This document shows, piece by piece, positions 34,898 through 43,490 of a stretch of 64,000 nt of DNA (its first letter is position 1; the number at the start of each line of letters is the position of its first letter). Under the pieces are notes generated by a model. It did no database searches, had not been told where the DNA came from, and saw nothing but the letters and a program-made list of their open reading frames with translations. Source of the stretch: Aquicoccus porphyridii (lineage in GTDB: Bacteria > Pseudomonadota > Alphaproteobacteria > Rhodobacterales > Rhodobacteraceae); contig NZ_VINQ01000013.1 of the NCBI RefSeq assembly GCF_008369105.1, forward strand, positions 56,814 through 120,813, read 5' to 3'. The position numbers and the translations under genes are program-made.

Positions 34898-36429
34898 CAG
34901 GCGGCCTTTCCTTTGACACCGGCCATCATGAGGCCAAGTTCGGTTTCATCACTTGCGTCGGGCAGCCGTTCGCCCATGATCTGGCCGTCGCACATCACCG
35001 CGATCCGGTCCGAGAGGGCCATGATCTCGTCAAGTTCGACCGAGACCAGAAGGATTGCCTTGCCCATGTCGCGCAGGGCGATGATCTGTTGATGGATGAA
35101 TTCGATCGCACCGATGTCGACGCCTCGGGTCGGTTGACCAATCAGCAGGACGTCGGGGTTGCGTTCGATTTCGCGCGCGACCACAAGTTTCTGTTGATTG
35201 CCGCCCGAAAAGTTGCGCGCGAGCAGATCGGGGTCCGGCGGGCGCACGTCAAATCGACCCATCTGGGCGGCGGTGTCACGCCGCATCGCGGCGTTATTCA
35301 TCAGCAGGCGATTGGTTTGATAGGCCGGATCATGGTGATAGCCAAAGGCCATGTTCTCCCACGCGGTGAATTCCAGGATCAGCCCCCGGCGCTGCCGATC
35401 CTCGGGCACGTGGCCGATGCCGTCATTGCGGCGCGCCCGTCCGTTGGCATACTTCCCTGAAATATCAAGCGGCTGACCGTGCAGGCTTATCAGGCCGGTG
35501 GCAAGTTGCATTCCTCCCAGAACTTCGAGCAACTCGGACTGACCATTGCCCGTGACACCGGCGATGCCGAGGACTTCGCCCGCGTGTACAGTGAAAGACA
35601 CCCCCTTGAGCCGTTCAACACCGGTGCTGTCCGTCACCCGCAGATCTTCCACTGCGAGCACCGGAGGGCCGGGTCTGGCCGGTGTCTTCGTCACGCGCAG
35701 CAGAACCTTGCGGCCGACCATCAACTCGGCCAATTGCTCGGGGCTGGTGTCTTCGGTTCGGACTGTCGCCGTCATCTCACCACGACGCATGACGCTGACC
35801 GTATCCGTTATCTCCATGATTTCGCGCAGCTTGTGGGTGATGAAGATGATGGTTTTGCCTTCTTCGCGCAGGCGCGCCAGGATGCGGAAAAGCTGATCCG
35901 CCTCGGATGGGGTCAGCACGCCGGTGGGCTCGTCCAGGATCAGCACCTCGGCCTGACGATAGAGCGCCTTGAGGATTTCAACCCTTTGCTGCTTTCCGAC
36001 ACCGAGGTCCGAGATCAGTGCATCGGGGTCGACATGCAATTCGTATTCCCGTTCCAGCTCGGTCAGGATGCGCCGCGCCTTGGCCAGGGATGGGCGTAGC
36101 GGGGCACCGTCCTCGGCTCCGAGAATGACGTTTTCCAGAACGGTGAAGTTGTCCACCAGCTTGAAATGCTGGAACACCATGCCGATGCCCGCGGCGATGG
36201 CGGAATGGCTGTCGGTGATCCGGGCTTTCTTTCCATGGATGAAAACCTCGCCGGAATCGGCCTTGTAGAACCCGTAAAGGATCGACATCAGTGTCGATTT
36301 TCCGGCGCCGTTTTCACCAATGATGCCATGGATCGTTCCCGGCATCACCCGAATGGAAATATCCTTGTTGGCTTGCACAGGCCCGAAAGCCTTGGAAATG
36401 CCTATAAGTTCGATGGCCGGGACGGTCAT
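34897..36429 (-). CDS. ABC transporter ATP-binding protein with two ATPase domains, nucleoside type
   Basis: A 510-residue protein with two fused nucleotide-binding domains, as in sugar and nucleoside importers. The first has Walker A GENGAGKST (about residues 38-46), LGVGKQQRVEILK as signature and VLILDEPTGVLTPSE. The second has GVTGNGQSELLE and the NFSGGNQQKLVVARE signature with VLLIGQPTRGVD. The degenerate second Walker A is usual for this group. ATG at 36429 matches the family start MTVPAIELIGISKAFG; the frame is open further upstream. Confidence 0.95.
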   Translation of the reverse strand: MTVPAIELIGISKAFGPVQANKDISIRVMPGTIHGIIGENGAGKSTLMSILYGFYKADSGEVFIHGKKARITDSHSAIAAGIGMVFQHFKLVDNFTVLENVILGAEDGAPLRPSLAKARRILTELEREYELHVDPDALISDLGVGKQQRVEILKALYRQAEVLILDEPTGVLTPSEADQLFRILARLREEGKTIIFITHKLREIMEITDTVSVMRRGEMTATVRTEDTSPEQLAELMVGRKVLLRVTKTPARPGPPVLAVEDLRVTDSTGVERLKGVSFTVHAGEVLGIAGVTGNGQSELLEVLGGMQLATGLISLHGQPLDISGKYANGRARRNDGIGHVPEDRQRRGLILEFTAWENMAFGYHHDPAYQTNRLLMNNAAMRRDTAAQMGRFDVRPPDPDLLARNFSGGNQQKLVVAREIERNPDVLLIGQPTRGVDIGAIEFIHQQIIALRDMGKAILLVSVELDEIMALSDRIAVMCDGQIMGERLPDASDETELGLMMAGVKGKAA

Positions 36430-36548
36430 TGTCTTCCCTTGGACCGGGTAATCCGGTGATCTAGTGTCCAGATATGTCGCAGGTTGTGGCACGGGTGCGA
36501 CGCGTGCCTCGGCGGGCGGGGCGGTGAATGCCCCGCCCATGCGGCGGA

Positions 36549-37547
36549 TCAGAAATCGATAACCGGGCAGCTATCGTTCTCGTAATAGCCGACGACATTC
36601 AATTCGCCCGCGATGATCGCCTCGCGCGCGGCATCGACCTCGGCTTTCATTTCGTCCGAGATCAGTGCGGCGTTATGTTCGTCAAGCGCATATCCGACAC
36701 CGTCCTCGGCAAGACCAAGCGTGAACACGCCGGTTTCAAGGTTTTCGCCAGCGGTCATCGCATCATACACCGCGACATCGACGCGCTTGAGCATCGAGGT
36801 CAGGACCTTGCCGGGGTGCAGGTGGTTCTGGTTGCTGTCCACGCCAATCGAGAGGATACCCTCATCCGCGGCGGTTTGCAGAACACCCACCCCGGTGCCG
36901 CCTGCGGCCGCATAGACCACGTCGGCGCCCTGGCTGATTTGTGCCTTGGTCAGTTCCGACCCCTTGACCGGGTCGTTCCAGGCCGCGGGCGTCGTGCCGG
37001 TCATGTTGGCGATGATCTTGATATCCGGATTGACGGCCATCGCACCCTGGGCGTAGCCACAGCCGAAATGCCGGATCAGCGGGATGTCCATGCCGCCGAC
37101 GAAACCAACCGTGCCGCTTTCGGATGCCATCGCGGCCAGCATGCCGACCAGATACGACCCCTCGTGTTCGGCAAATCCGATCTGGCGGATGTTGGGTGCG
37201 TCCAGCCAGGTCACGTCCACGGCAGTGAATTTCGTATCGGGATAGTCAGGCGCGACATTGCTAAGCGGATCGGCCATGGCAAAGCCCATGGTGATCACCG
37301 GGTTGAAACCGGCCTCGGCAAAGCGGCGCAACGCCTGTTCGCGCTGCGCTTCGGATTGAAGCTCGATCTCGCGGAAAGAACCACCGGTATCCTCGACCCA
37401 GCGTTTGGCGCCGTTATAGGCCGCTTCGTTGAAAGATTTGTCGAATTTCCCACCAAGGTCAAAAATCAGGGCGGGCTCCGAAAGCGCGGCTCCGGCGGAA
37501 AGGGACAGCATTGCAGCAGCCCCGAGGCATTTGGTCATGAGGGTCAT
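36549..37547 (-). CDS. BMP family ABC transporter substrate-binding protein
   Basis: A 332-residue periplasmic binding protein of the Bmp/Med family, which binds purine nucleosides in characterised cases. Signal peptide residues 1-23 (cleavage at ALS before EP). The family start LIFDLGGKFDKSFNEAAYNG, GFAEHEGSYLVGMLAA and VGFVGGMDIPLI are all visible. It is the first gene of the transporter operon. Neighbouring genes do not show which nucleoside is carried. Confidence 0.93.
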   Translation of the reverse strand: MTLMTKCLGAAAMLSLSAGAALSEPALIFDLGGKFDKSFNEAAYNGAKRWVEDTGGSFREIELQSEAQREQALRRFAEAGFNPVITMGFAMADPLSNVAPDYPDTKFTAVDVTWLDAPNIRQIGFAEHEGSYLVGMLAAMASESGTVGFVGGMDIPLIRHFGCGYAQGAMAVNPDIKIIANMTGTTPAAWNDPVKGSELTKAQISQGADVVYAAAGGTGVGVLQTAADEGILSIGVDSNQNHLHPGKVLTSMLKRVDVAVYDAMTAGENLETGVFTLGLAEDGVGYALDEHNAALISDEMKAEVDAAREAIIAGELNVVGYYENDSCPVIDF

Positions 37548-37704
37548 GGTATTCTCCCTGTTGGTTAACGGACGGTGGTCGTTGAAGCGCCACGCGCCCG
37601 GTTCGCGAGCAGATCAAAAGATCAGAACGATTTAGGCCGGGTTCGATGCCCGACGTCAATACGTATCTGCCCGATCCGGATGCAGGCGCGCAATTGACCC
37701 CAAG

Positions 37705-38121
37705 TCAATCGTGGAGCGGTTTTTCCATGATCAGCGCATCGCTGTACCGGCCATCGGCGTGGGAGTAGTACGCGTTTCGCGTCGCGATCAGGCGGTATCT
37801 GGAGGCGGAATAAAGCGCGTATGCCGCCCGGTTGTCGGCCGATACCTCCAGAAACGCGCGGGTCGCGCCGCGCGTTCTGGCCATGTCCTCGAACTGGTGC
37901 AGACAGGTGCGTGCCTGCCCCTGTCGGCGTGCGGATGGGGCGGTTGCGAGCGTCAGCAGTTCCGCTTCGTCCGCGATGACCCGCCCTAGCGCAAAGCCGT
38001 TATCGGTCGTGACCAGAAACACATGGGCGTTTGCGAGCAGAGTGGAAAATTCCTGCGCACTCCATCCCCGTTGACCGGCAAAGGCCTGTTTGTGGATCTC
38101 GGCTAGTGTCTCAGGAGTCAT
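37705..38121 (-). CDS. rimI: RimI-like GNAT acetyltransferase
   Basis: A 138-residue GNAT protein of the RimI type, which acetylates the N-terminus of ribosomal protein S18 in E. coli. LLTLATAPSARRQGQARTCL is motif A (slightly degenerate), followed by FLEVSADNRAAYALYSASRY. It overlaps the tsaB stop by 11 nt, and the tsaB-rimI pairing is common in bacteria, which supports the name. ATG at 38121 is preferred over 38160, which would lie deep in tsaB. Confidence 0.85.
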   Translation of the reverse strand: MTPETLAEIHKQAFAGQRGWSAQEFSTLLANAHVFLVTTDNGFALGRVIADEAELLTLATAPSARRQGQARTCLHQFEDMARTRGATRAFLEVSADNRAAYALYSASRYRLIATRNAYYSHADGRYSDALIMEKPLHD

Positions 38122-38725
38122 CGAGGAGTGCAGGGGCGGCGTCGCGTGCAGGAGCGGCATCGGCGGGACGGATATAGAGCGGGGCAGGGGGTGTCGTCGT
38201 GTCGATGTCGATCCGGGTGGCCGCTATTCGGGCGATGGTTTCAGCGCATTCTTCATGCGGGCCGATCCACCTGTGCTGCTGCTCCGTGGTGTCCTCGACG
38301 TCGTCCAACGCGCACAGGATGGGCGGTTTCGCTCCGGCCTCGGTGAACCGCTGGAGATAGACCTGCCCGCGTGGCGCATCGACAAGGGTGACGCAGGGGC
38401 GGGGCTGACCATAGGCAAGCGCGTCGAACCGGGAGACGCCGATGGCGGGAACGCCAAGCGCCAGTGCAAGCCCGCGCGCCGTGGCGACCGCGATACGAAT
38501 GCCGGTGAAATTTCCCGGGCCGATACCAACACCGATTGCGTCCAGATCGGTCCACCCGATCCCCGCCTCGGTCAGGATTTCGTCGAGCATGGGCATGAGG
38601 CGCTCGGCCTGACCGCGCCCCATGTCTTCGTGGCGCAATGATTGAATGTGATCGCCTGACAGCAAAGCGGCGGCGCAATGCGCCGCCGATGTGTCGAAGG
38701 CCAGAATATGCGTGTCAGACCCCAA
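38111..38725 (-). CDS. tsaB: tRNA threonylcarbamoyladenosine biosynthesis protein TsaB
   Basis: A 204-residue ASKHA-fold protein that supports TsaD in making t6A37 of tRNAs. It starts MGSDTHILAFDTSAAHCAAA, and contains LMPMLDEILTEAG and the well conserved GIGPGNFTGIRIAVATARGL (about residues 68-87). It overlaps both neighbours: 11 nt with the NifU-like gene and 11 nt with rimI. Sure. Confidence 0.95.
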   Translation of the reverse strand: MGSDTHILAFDTSAAHCAAALLSGDHIQSLRHEDMGRGQAERLMPMLDEILTEAGIGWTDLDAIGVGIGPGNFTGIRIAVATARGLALALGVPAIGVSRFDALAYGQPRPCVTLVDAPRGQVYLQRFTEAGAKPPILCALDDVEDTTEQQHRWIGPHEECAETIARIAATRIDIDTTTPPAPLYIRPADAAPARDAAPALLDDS

Positions 38726-39278
38726 TCGGGCGCACCTCGGTCACTTCGGGGATATAGTGACGCAGCAGGTTCTCGATCCCCATCTTGAGGGTCAGGGTCG
38801 ACGAGGGGCAACCGGCACAGGCACCTTGCATGTGAAGATATACCACCCCTTTTTCGAACCCGTGAAAGGTGATGTCACCACCATCCTGCGCCACGGCAGG
38901 GCGCACACGGGTATCGAGCAACACCTTGATCTGGTTGATGATCCCGCTGTCGGGGCCATCGTTTTCAACATGGCCACCGGATGTTGCCGCGCCTTCTGCC
39001 ATGACCGGTGCACCGGATTGGAAATGTTCCATGATCGCGCCGAGGATTGCCGGTTTGATATGGTCCCATTCGATTTCGTCGGATTTGGTCACGGTCACGA
39101 AATCGTTCCCGAGAAACACGCCCTTGACCCCGCCGATGGCGAACACGCGCGCGGCCAGCGGTGAGACGCCGGTGTCTACGGGGTCGGGAAAATCGGCGGT
39201 GCCGCTTTCCATGACGGTCTGGCCAGGCAGGAATTTGAGCGTGGCCGGGTTGGGTGTGGATTCGGTTTGAATGAACAT
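38715..39278 (-). CDS. NifU-like (Nfu) iron-sulfur carrier protein
   Basis: A 187-residue two-domain Nfu protein. The N-terminal Nfu_N domain starts MFIQTESTPNPATLKFLPGQ; the C-terminal NifU domain has VAQDGGDITFHGFEKGVVYL and the cluster-binding CAGC in GACAGCPSSTLTLK. It delivers 4Fe-4S clusters to target enzymes. It is the first gene of the unit with tsaB and rimI. Complex II and complex I proteins are plausible clients, but this is general knowledge of the family. Confidence 0.95.
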   Translation of the reverse strand: MFIQTESTPNPATLKFLPGQTVMESGTADFPDPVDTGVSPLAARVFAIGGVKGVFLGNDFVTVTKSDEIEWDHIKPAILGAIMEHFQSGAPVMAEGAATSGGHVENDGPDSGIINQIKVLLDTRVRPAVAQDGGDITFHGFEKGVVYLHMQGACAGCPSSTLTLKMGIENLLRHYIPEVTEVRPIGV

Positions 39279-39360
39279 ATCTGGCGCACCTTTTCGTTTC
39301 AGGTCATCATATGCGCGTCATGCGTGTTGAAGTCAAGGTTTGGAACGATTCTAAAACAGG

Positions 39361-39816
39361 TTACGTGATCGCCTCGAGCCGCTCGCGTGAGATGTCACCC
39401 GGCACGATGGTGATCGGAATGGACAGGCTGCCCGATGATCGGGTGAGTTGGGTGACAAGCGGGCCGGGGCCCTTCTTGTCCACTCCGGCACCCAGGACCA
39501 GCACCCCGATTTCGGAATCGTCCTTGATCTGGGCGAGGATTTCGTTGATCGGATCGCCCTCGCGGATGACCAGTTCGGGGTCGACATTCTGCTTGTCGCG
39601 CATCCATTTGGCGAAGACTTCGAAATGCGCCTCGATCCTTTCGCGAGCCTCTTCGCGCATCAGGTCGCCGACACCGATCCAGTGATTGAACTCTTCCGGC
39701 GGTATGACGGCGAGAACCTCGACACCGCCGCCGGTCTTGGCCGCGCGCATCGCGGCAAAGCGCATCGCGTTGAGGCATTCACGACTGTCATCGAGAACGA
39801 CGAGGAATTTCCGCAT
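39361..39816 (-). CDS. Universal stress protein (UspA family)
   Basis: A 151-residue UspA-fold protein. It starts MRKFLVVLDDSRECLNAMRF; the C-terminal ATP-binding loop is degenerate, reading LVLGAGVDKKGPGPLVTQL instead of the typical G-2x-G-9x-G-S. AGGAGA precedes ATG at 39816. Role in stress survival is presumed from the family only. It lies as a single gene between ilvE and the NifU-like gene. Confidence 0.88.
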   Translation of the reverse strand: MRKFLVVLDDSRECLNAMRFAAMRAAKTGGGVEVLAVIPPEEFNHWIGVGDLMREEARERIEAHFEVFAKWMRDKQNVDPELVIREGDPINEILAQIKDDSEIGVLVLGAGVDKKGPGPLVTQLTRSSGSLSIPITIVPGDISRERLEAIT

Positions 39817-39869
39817 TCGGTTTTCTCCTGACATTGCAGCGCGGCCCAGATCCGGCTCGCAGGTTCATT

Positions 39870-40739
39870 CTAACCGTTCGACGCGGCCCAGTCCCAGTAA
39901 AGTTCGCGAACCTGGCGTGTCACGGGGCCGACCTGGTATTGCGTGTCGTCAAAGGCTGTGACCGGCGTGACCTTGGACATGTTGCCCGAGAGGAAAACCT
40001 CGTCGGCGTCGTGGAAGTCCTCGAAGGTGAGCACGGTCTCATGGACCTTGATCCCTTCGCCCGCGAGGTTCGAGATGTGGCGCGCCCGGGTGATGCCGGA
40101 GAGAAAGGTGCCGTTCGGAATGGGTGTGAAGATGTCGCCATCCTTGACCATGAACACGTTGGCGGTTGCGGTTTCGGCCACGTTGCCCATGGCGTCGGCC
40201 ACCAGCGCATTGCCAAAGCCTCTCGATTTTGCCTCTTTCAGCATCCGGGCGTTGTTGGGATAAAGGCATCCGGCCTTGGCGTTCACCACCGCATCTTCGA
40301 GCACCGGGCGGCGAAAACGGGTGCGGGTCAGTGTCGTTGTGGCCGAAGGGTCGGCCATCGGGATCGCTTCGAGGCAGACGCAAAAGCCGGTGTCGTCCGG
40401 TTTCGGTGCGATTGCGCCTGTGGTCATGTCACCGTCGATTCCCCAATACATCGGGCGGATATAGACGGCCTCGGATTTATCATATGTTTCAAGGCCTTCG
40501 CGGATGATCTCGACCATCTGGGCGGCATCGACCGTGGGGGTGAGCATCAGGGCCGCTGCCGAGCGGTTGACCCGGGCGCAATGGGCGTCGAGATCGGGGG
40601 CGAGCCTGTTGAAAAAGCGTGCGCCGTCGAACACGGTGGTCCCAAGCCACGACCCGTGATCGGCCGATGTCATGACCGGAACTTCGCCCTCGTGCCATGT
40701 GCCGTTGAAGTAGGTTCGGATATTGCTGCCAACTGCCAT
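39870..40739 (-). CDS. ilvE: Branched-chain amino acid aminotransferase (class IV)
   Basis: A 289-residue fold-IV PLP aminotransferase that makes Val, Leu and Ile from their 2-oxo acids. The PLP lysine is probably in NAKAGCLYPNNARMLKEAK (about residue 155), and the cofactor loop appears as NVAETATANVFMVKDG. The cysteine-containing AGCLYPN differs from the more usual KxxxNY-type string, a subtype I recall from Rhodobacterales. ATG at 40739 fits the family start; an earlier in-frame ATG (40757) is also possible. Confidence 0.88.
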   Translation of the reverse strand: MAVGSNIRTYFNGTWHEGEVPVMTSADHGSWLGTTVFDGARFFNRLAPDLDAHCARVNRSAAALMLTPTVDAAQMVEIIREGLETYDKSEAVYIRPMYWGIDGDMTTGAIAPKPDDTGFCVCLEAIPMADPSATTTLTRTRFRRPVLEDAVVNAKAGCLYPNNARMLKEAKSRGFGNALVADAMGNVAETATANVFMVKDGDIFTPIPNGTFLSGITRARHISNLAGEGIKVHETVLTFEDFHDADEVFLSGNMSKVTPVTAFDDTQYQVGPVTRQVRELYWDWAASNG

Positions 40740-40805
40740 TTGATTTGTCTCCCTCACTCGGACGCGAGGTTATGGCGCGGGGGCAGGAGCGTAAAGGGGG
40801 CAGTT

Positions 40806-40850
40806 GGGAGGCGTGACAGAATGCGCGCCTCCCGCATCCGTTAACGGATG
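40806..40850 (-). terminator. Candidate terminator downstream of trpS, with a 16-bp palindrome
   Basis: Just after the trpS stop lies a perfect 16-bp palindrome CATCCGTTAACGGATG (40835-40850). It is followed by an 8-bp stem, GGGAGGCG with CGCCTCCC (40806-40833), with a 12-nt loop. The T-run is poor. Confidence 0.45.
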
Positions 40851-40851
40851 G

Positions 40852-41880
40852 TTAACGCACCATGCCGACGATGTCGTAGGTGCGATCCAGGATCGGCGCG
40901 GCGATCGCGCGGGCACGGGCCGCGCCGTTTTGTAGAATGCGGTCGATCTCGGTCACATCCTGCATCAGCCGGGCCATTTCCTCCGAGATCGGGGCCAGTT
41001 TCGCAACCGCGAGATCGGCCAGCATCGGTTTGAACTCGGAAAACTGTTTGCCGCCCAGATCGCGCAGCACCGCATCGACGCCCTGTTCCGACAATGCCGC
41101 ATAAATGTTAACAAGATTGCGCGCTTCCGGGCGCTCTTCGAGTCCCTTGGCCTCGGAGGGCAGGGCCAAGGGGTCGGTCTTGGCCTTGCGGATCTTGCGC
41201 GCGATCGTGTCGGCATCGTCGGTCATGTTGATGCGGCTGGCATCCGAGGTGTCGGATTTCGACATCTTCTTGGCACCGTCGCGCAAGCTCATCACCCGTG
41301 TGGCCGCGCCTTCGATCACCGGTTCGGTGATCGGGAAGAAATCGACGCCGTAATCGTGGTTGAACTTGATCGCGATGTCGCGGGTCAGCTCGAGATGCTG
41401 TTTCTGATCCTCGCCCACGGGCACGTGGGTGGCGTGATAGACAAGGATGTCGGCGGCCATGAGCGACGGGTAGGCGAAGAGCCCGAGCGAGGCGTTCTGC
41501 TGGTTCTTGCCGGCCTTGTCCTTCCACTGGGTCATCCGCTGCATCCAGCCCATGCGGGCGACACAGTTGAAGATCCAGGCGAGCTGGGTGTGTTCGGCCA
41601 CCTGGGACTGGTTGAAAAGAATGGATTTTTCCGGGTCGAGCCCGGCGGCGATGAAACCGGCGGCCAGTTCGCGCGTGGCGTTGCGCAGGTCGGCGGGGTC
41701 TTGCCAGACGGTAATGGCGTGCAGATCGACCATGCAATAGATCGATTCGATCCCGTTATTCTGCATCTCGACAAAGCGTTTGAGCGCGCCGAGATAGTTG
41801 CCCAGATGCAGGTTGCCCGAGGGCTGAATCCCCGAGAACACCCGGGGCGTGAAACCCGCCCCGCTGGCTGCGTCTGTCAT
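40852..41880 (-). CDS. trpS: Tryptophanyl-tRNA synthetase
   Basis: A 342-residue class Ic aminoacyl-tRNA synthetase. The HIGH-type motif is [12 protein letters not shown] (about residues 19-30) and the KMSKS loop is seen in AKKMSKSD (about residue 207). Other conserved parts are MVDLHAIT and the tail with DIVGMVR. ATG at 41880 gives the normal length; a start at 41943 would add 21 unusual residues. Sure. Confidence 0.97.
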   Translation of the reverse strand: MTDAASGAGFTPRVFSGIQPSGNLHLGNYLGALKRFVEMQNNGIESIYCMVDLHAITVWQDPADLRNATRELAAGFIAAGLDPEKSILFNQSQVAEHTQLAWIFNCVARMGWMQRMTQWKDKAGKNQQNASLGLFAYPSLMAADILVYHATHVPVGEDQKQHLELTRDIAIKFNHDYGVDFFPITEPVIEGAATRVMSLRDGAKKMSKSDTSDASRINMTDDADTIARKIRKAKTDPLALPSEAKGLEERPEARNLVNIYAALSEQGVDAVLRDLGGKQFSEFKPMLADLAVAKLAPISEEMARLMQDVTEIDRILQNGAARARAIAAPILDRTYDIVGMVR

Positions 41881-41954
41881 GGCCGTTTCTCCGTCTGGAT
41901 TTCTGGGTTGCGCTGGCTTACCCATGGGGGAAAGCGCCGTCAAGGAAGTGAGGC

Positions 41955-42656
41955 ATGAGCAACCAATTCAATCCCGGCCCGATGCAGACCGGCCCGGTCA
42001 ATCCGATGCCGCCCGTGGTGGTGGGGCTGTTCCTCGTGATGCTGGGGATCGAGGCCGCGTTGAGCCTTGGAAACATGGGATATATTGGTGGTCCGGGGGC
42101 GGTGGGATGGCGCGCGGGCGCGGTGCAGACCTATGGAATCAACGGCGCGATCGTCGACTGGATGCTGGCGCAGGGGGTGTTCCCGGCAGAGCACATGATG
42201 CGGTTCGTGACCTATCTTTTCGTGCATGGATCGTTCACGCACATGATCGTGGCCGGTGTGTTGCTGCTGGCGCTGGGCAAGTTCGTGGGCGATGTATTCG
42301 CGTGGTGGGCGGTTTTGGGGGTGTTTTTCGGGTCGGGGATCGGCGGGGCGGTGGTCTGGGCGCTGGTGCTGGGCGATCCGGGCTATATTTTCGGCGCCTT
42401 TCCGGGGGTTTACGGGCTTATCGGGGCGTTCAGTTTCATCCTGTGGCTGCGGTTGGGGCAGGCCGGCGAGAACCGGGCGCGGGCCTTTGTTCTGATCGGG
42501 TTCCTGATAGGTATCCAATTGATTTTCGGGCTTCTTTTCGGGGCGCGCAGCGATTGGGTGGCCGATCTGGGGGGCTTTGCCTGCGGCTTCCTGCTGTCCT
42601 TCGTGGTCAGCCCGGGTGGCTGGCAGAGCCTGCGCGCGCGGCTGCGCCATCGCTGA
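41955..42656 (+). CDS. Rhomboid family membrane protein lacking the catalytic residues (pseudoprotease)
   Basis: A 233-residue protein with the rhomboid topology. The fold signature is clear: [15 protein letters not shown] (residues 87-101), [13 protein letters not shown] (147-159) and [12 protein letters not shown] (201-212). In active rhomboids the second motif is GxSG and the third begins with His; here the Ser position is Phe149 and the His position is Asp204. The Asn that forms the oxyanion hole, four residues after the second His of the first motif, is Ala100. So the protein should be inactive as a protease and may instead bind or chaperone membrane proteins. ATG at 41955 is preceded by AGTGAGG. 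Confidence 0.85.
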   Translation: MSNQFNPGPMQTGPVNPMPPVVVGLFLVMLGIEAALSLGNMGYIGGPGAVGWRAGAVQTYGINGAIVDWMLAQGVFPAEHMMRFVTYLFVHGSFTHMIVAGVLLLALGKFVGDVFAWWAVLGVFFGSGIGGAVVWALVLGDPGYIFGAFPGVYGLIGAFSFILWLRLGQAGENRARAFVLIGFLIGIQLIFGLLFGARSDWVADLGGFACGFLLSFVVSPGGWQSLRARLRHR

Positions 42657-42680
42657 TGCGACGGGGCACCGTTCGGTGGG

Positions 42681-42788
42681 GTTAACACGAATTTTCGGCG
42701 AAAATCCGGGGGGTGATTTCCGGCTGTTGCCCGGCTGTTATGCGTACACCGCCGCAGCGCAGCGACAATCGCCGCCAAAGGCGTTAAC
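42681..42788 (+). repeat. GTTAAC-bounded intergenic element, copy B
   Basis: GTTAAC at 42681-42686 and 42783-42788. Inside, GGGGGGTGAT (42708-42717) is followed by two 11-bp units, TTCCGGCTGTT and GCCCGGCTGTT (42718-42739). It lies 25 bases after the rhomboid-like gene and 109 bases before the NDUFS4-like gene. Confidence 0.65.
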
Positions 42789-42897
42789 GCAACGCGCGCA
42801 ATCCGGGGCGCGCGTCATGTCACTTCCGGCTTGCGGCATGCGTCCGGAAGGCGGTAAACGGGAGCAACCCGCCCCGCGTTTGTCGAGGAGATAACAC

Positions 42898-43209
42898 ATG
42901 CCCGCGCGTATCTTTCAGCCGAGCCGCAACGCCATGACGTCCGGCACCGCCAAGACCAAGCACTGGGTGCTGGAATTCGCGCCCGCCGAGGCGCGCGATA
43001 TTGATCCGCTGATGGGCTGGACCTCGTCGGGGGACACGCAATCGCAGGTCCGCATGAAGTTCCCGACCAAGGAGGCGGCGCTGGCCTATGCCAAGGCCAA
43101 GGGCATCGACGCGGTGGTGATGCGCCCGCACAAGCGCAAGCTCAATATCCGCCCCGGTGGCTATGGCGACAATTTCGCCACCAGCCGACGCCAGGTCTGG
43201 ACCCACTGA
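42898..43209 (+). CDS. NDUFS4-like accessory subunit of NADH:quinone oxidoreductase
   Basis: A 103-residue protein of the ETC complex I subunit (NDUFS4/18-kDa) family, found in alphaproteobacteria and mitochondria. It reads [20 protein letters not shown], then [20 protein letters not shown] and [19 protein letters not shown]. The tail [18 protein letters not shown] is conserved. It attaches to the peripheral arm of complex I. GAGGAG precedes the start. It is encoded away from any nuo gene in this window and ends at a strong terminator. Confidence 0.94.
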   Translation: MPARIFQPSRNAMTSGTAKTKHWVLEFAPAEARDIDPLMGWTSSGDTQSQVRMKFPTKEAALAYAKAKGIDAVVMRPHKRKLNIRPGGYGDNFATSRRQVWTH

Positions 43210-43264
43210 AGCGTTGCGAACCGGGGCAAAGGCCCCGCCGGGGCGAATTTCGATCACCCCATGG

Positions 43265-43286
43265 GGCGCCCGCCGGGCGCCTTTTT
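43265..43286 (+). terminator. Rho-independent terminator of the NDUFS4-like gene
   Basis: GGCGCCC (43265-43271) and GGGCGCC (43275-43281) form a 7-bp stem with a 3-nt loop, followed by TTTTT. Confidence 0.88.
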
Positions 43287-43360
43287 CATGTGTCGCACCC
43301 CTGGTTTTTGCAGGGGGACGAACATTAACGGTGCAGGATCGAATATTCGGGCAAGTCCCG

Positions 43361-43443
43361 ACCCGGTTTTCTTTCGCCGTTATATGGCCGTTACAACCGG
43401 GTGCGAGAAAGAAATTGACCGCTTGGGAAAAAAAGGCCCAAGC
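43361..43443 (+). promoter_or_regulatory. Inverted repeats in the leader region of the polyamine-type ABC operon
   Basis: ACCCGGTT (43361-43368) is repeated inverted as AACCGGGT (43395-43402). A second perfect repeat, GCTTGGG/CCCAAGC (43421-43427 and 43437-43443), encloses an A-rich loop. They lie 50-130 bases before the first gene of the transporter. They may be an operator and a leader hairpin; no further evidence. Confidence 0.35.
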
Positions 43444-43490
43444 TGGGCGCAATCAATGCAAACCAATCTGTGCGAGAGGGAGTGGAATTC

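Noticed and set aside
37563..37568. Single GTTAAC sites elsewhere in the window (for example here, near 4807 and at 40840-40856)
   Set aside because: About seven GTTAAC sites are expected by chance in 64 kb of this composition. Only the three pairs about 110 bp apart with the shared core are treated as an element.
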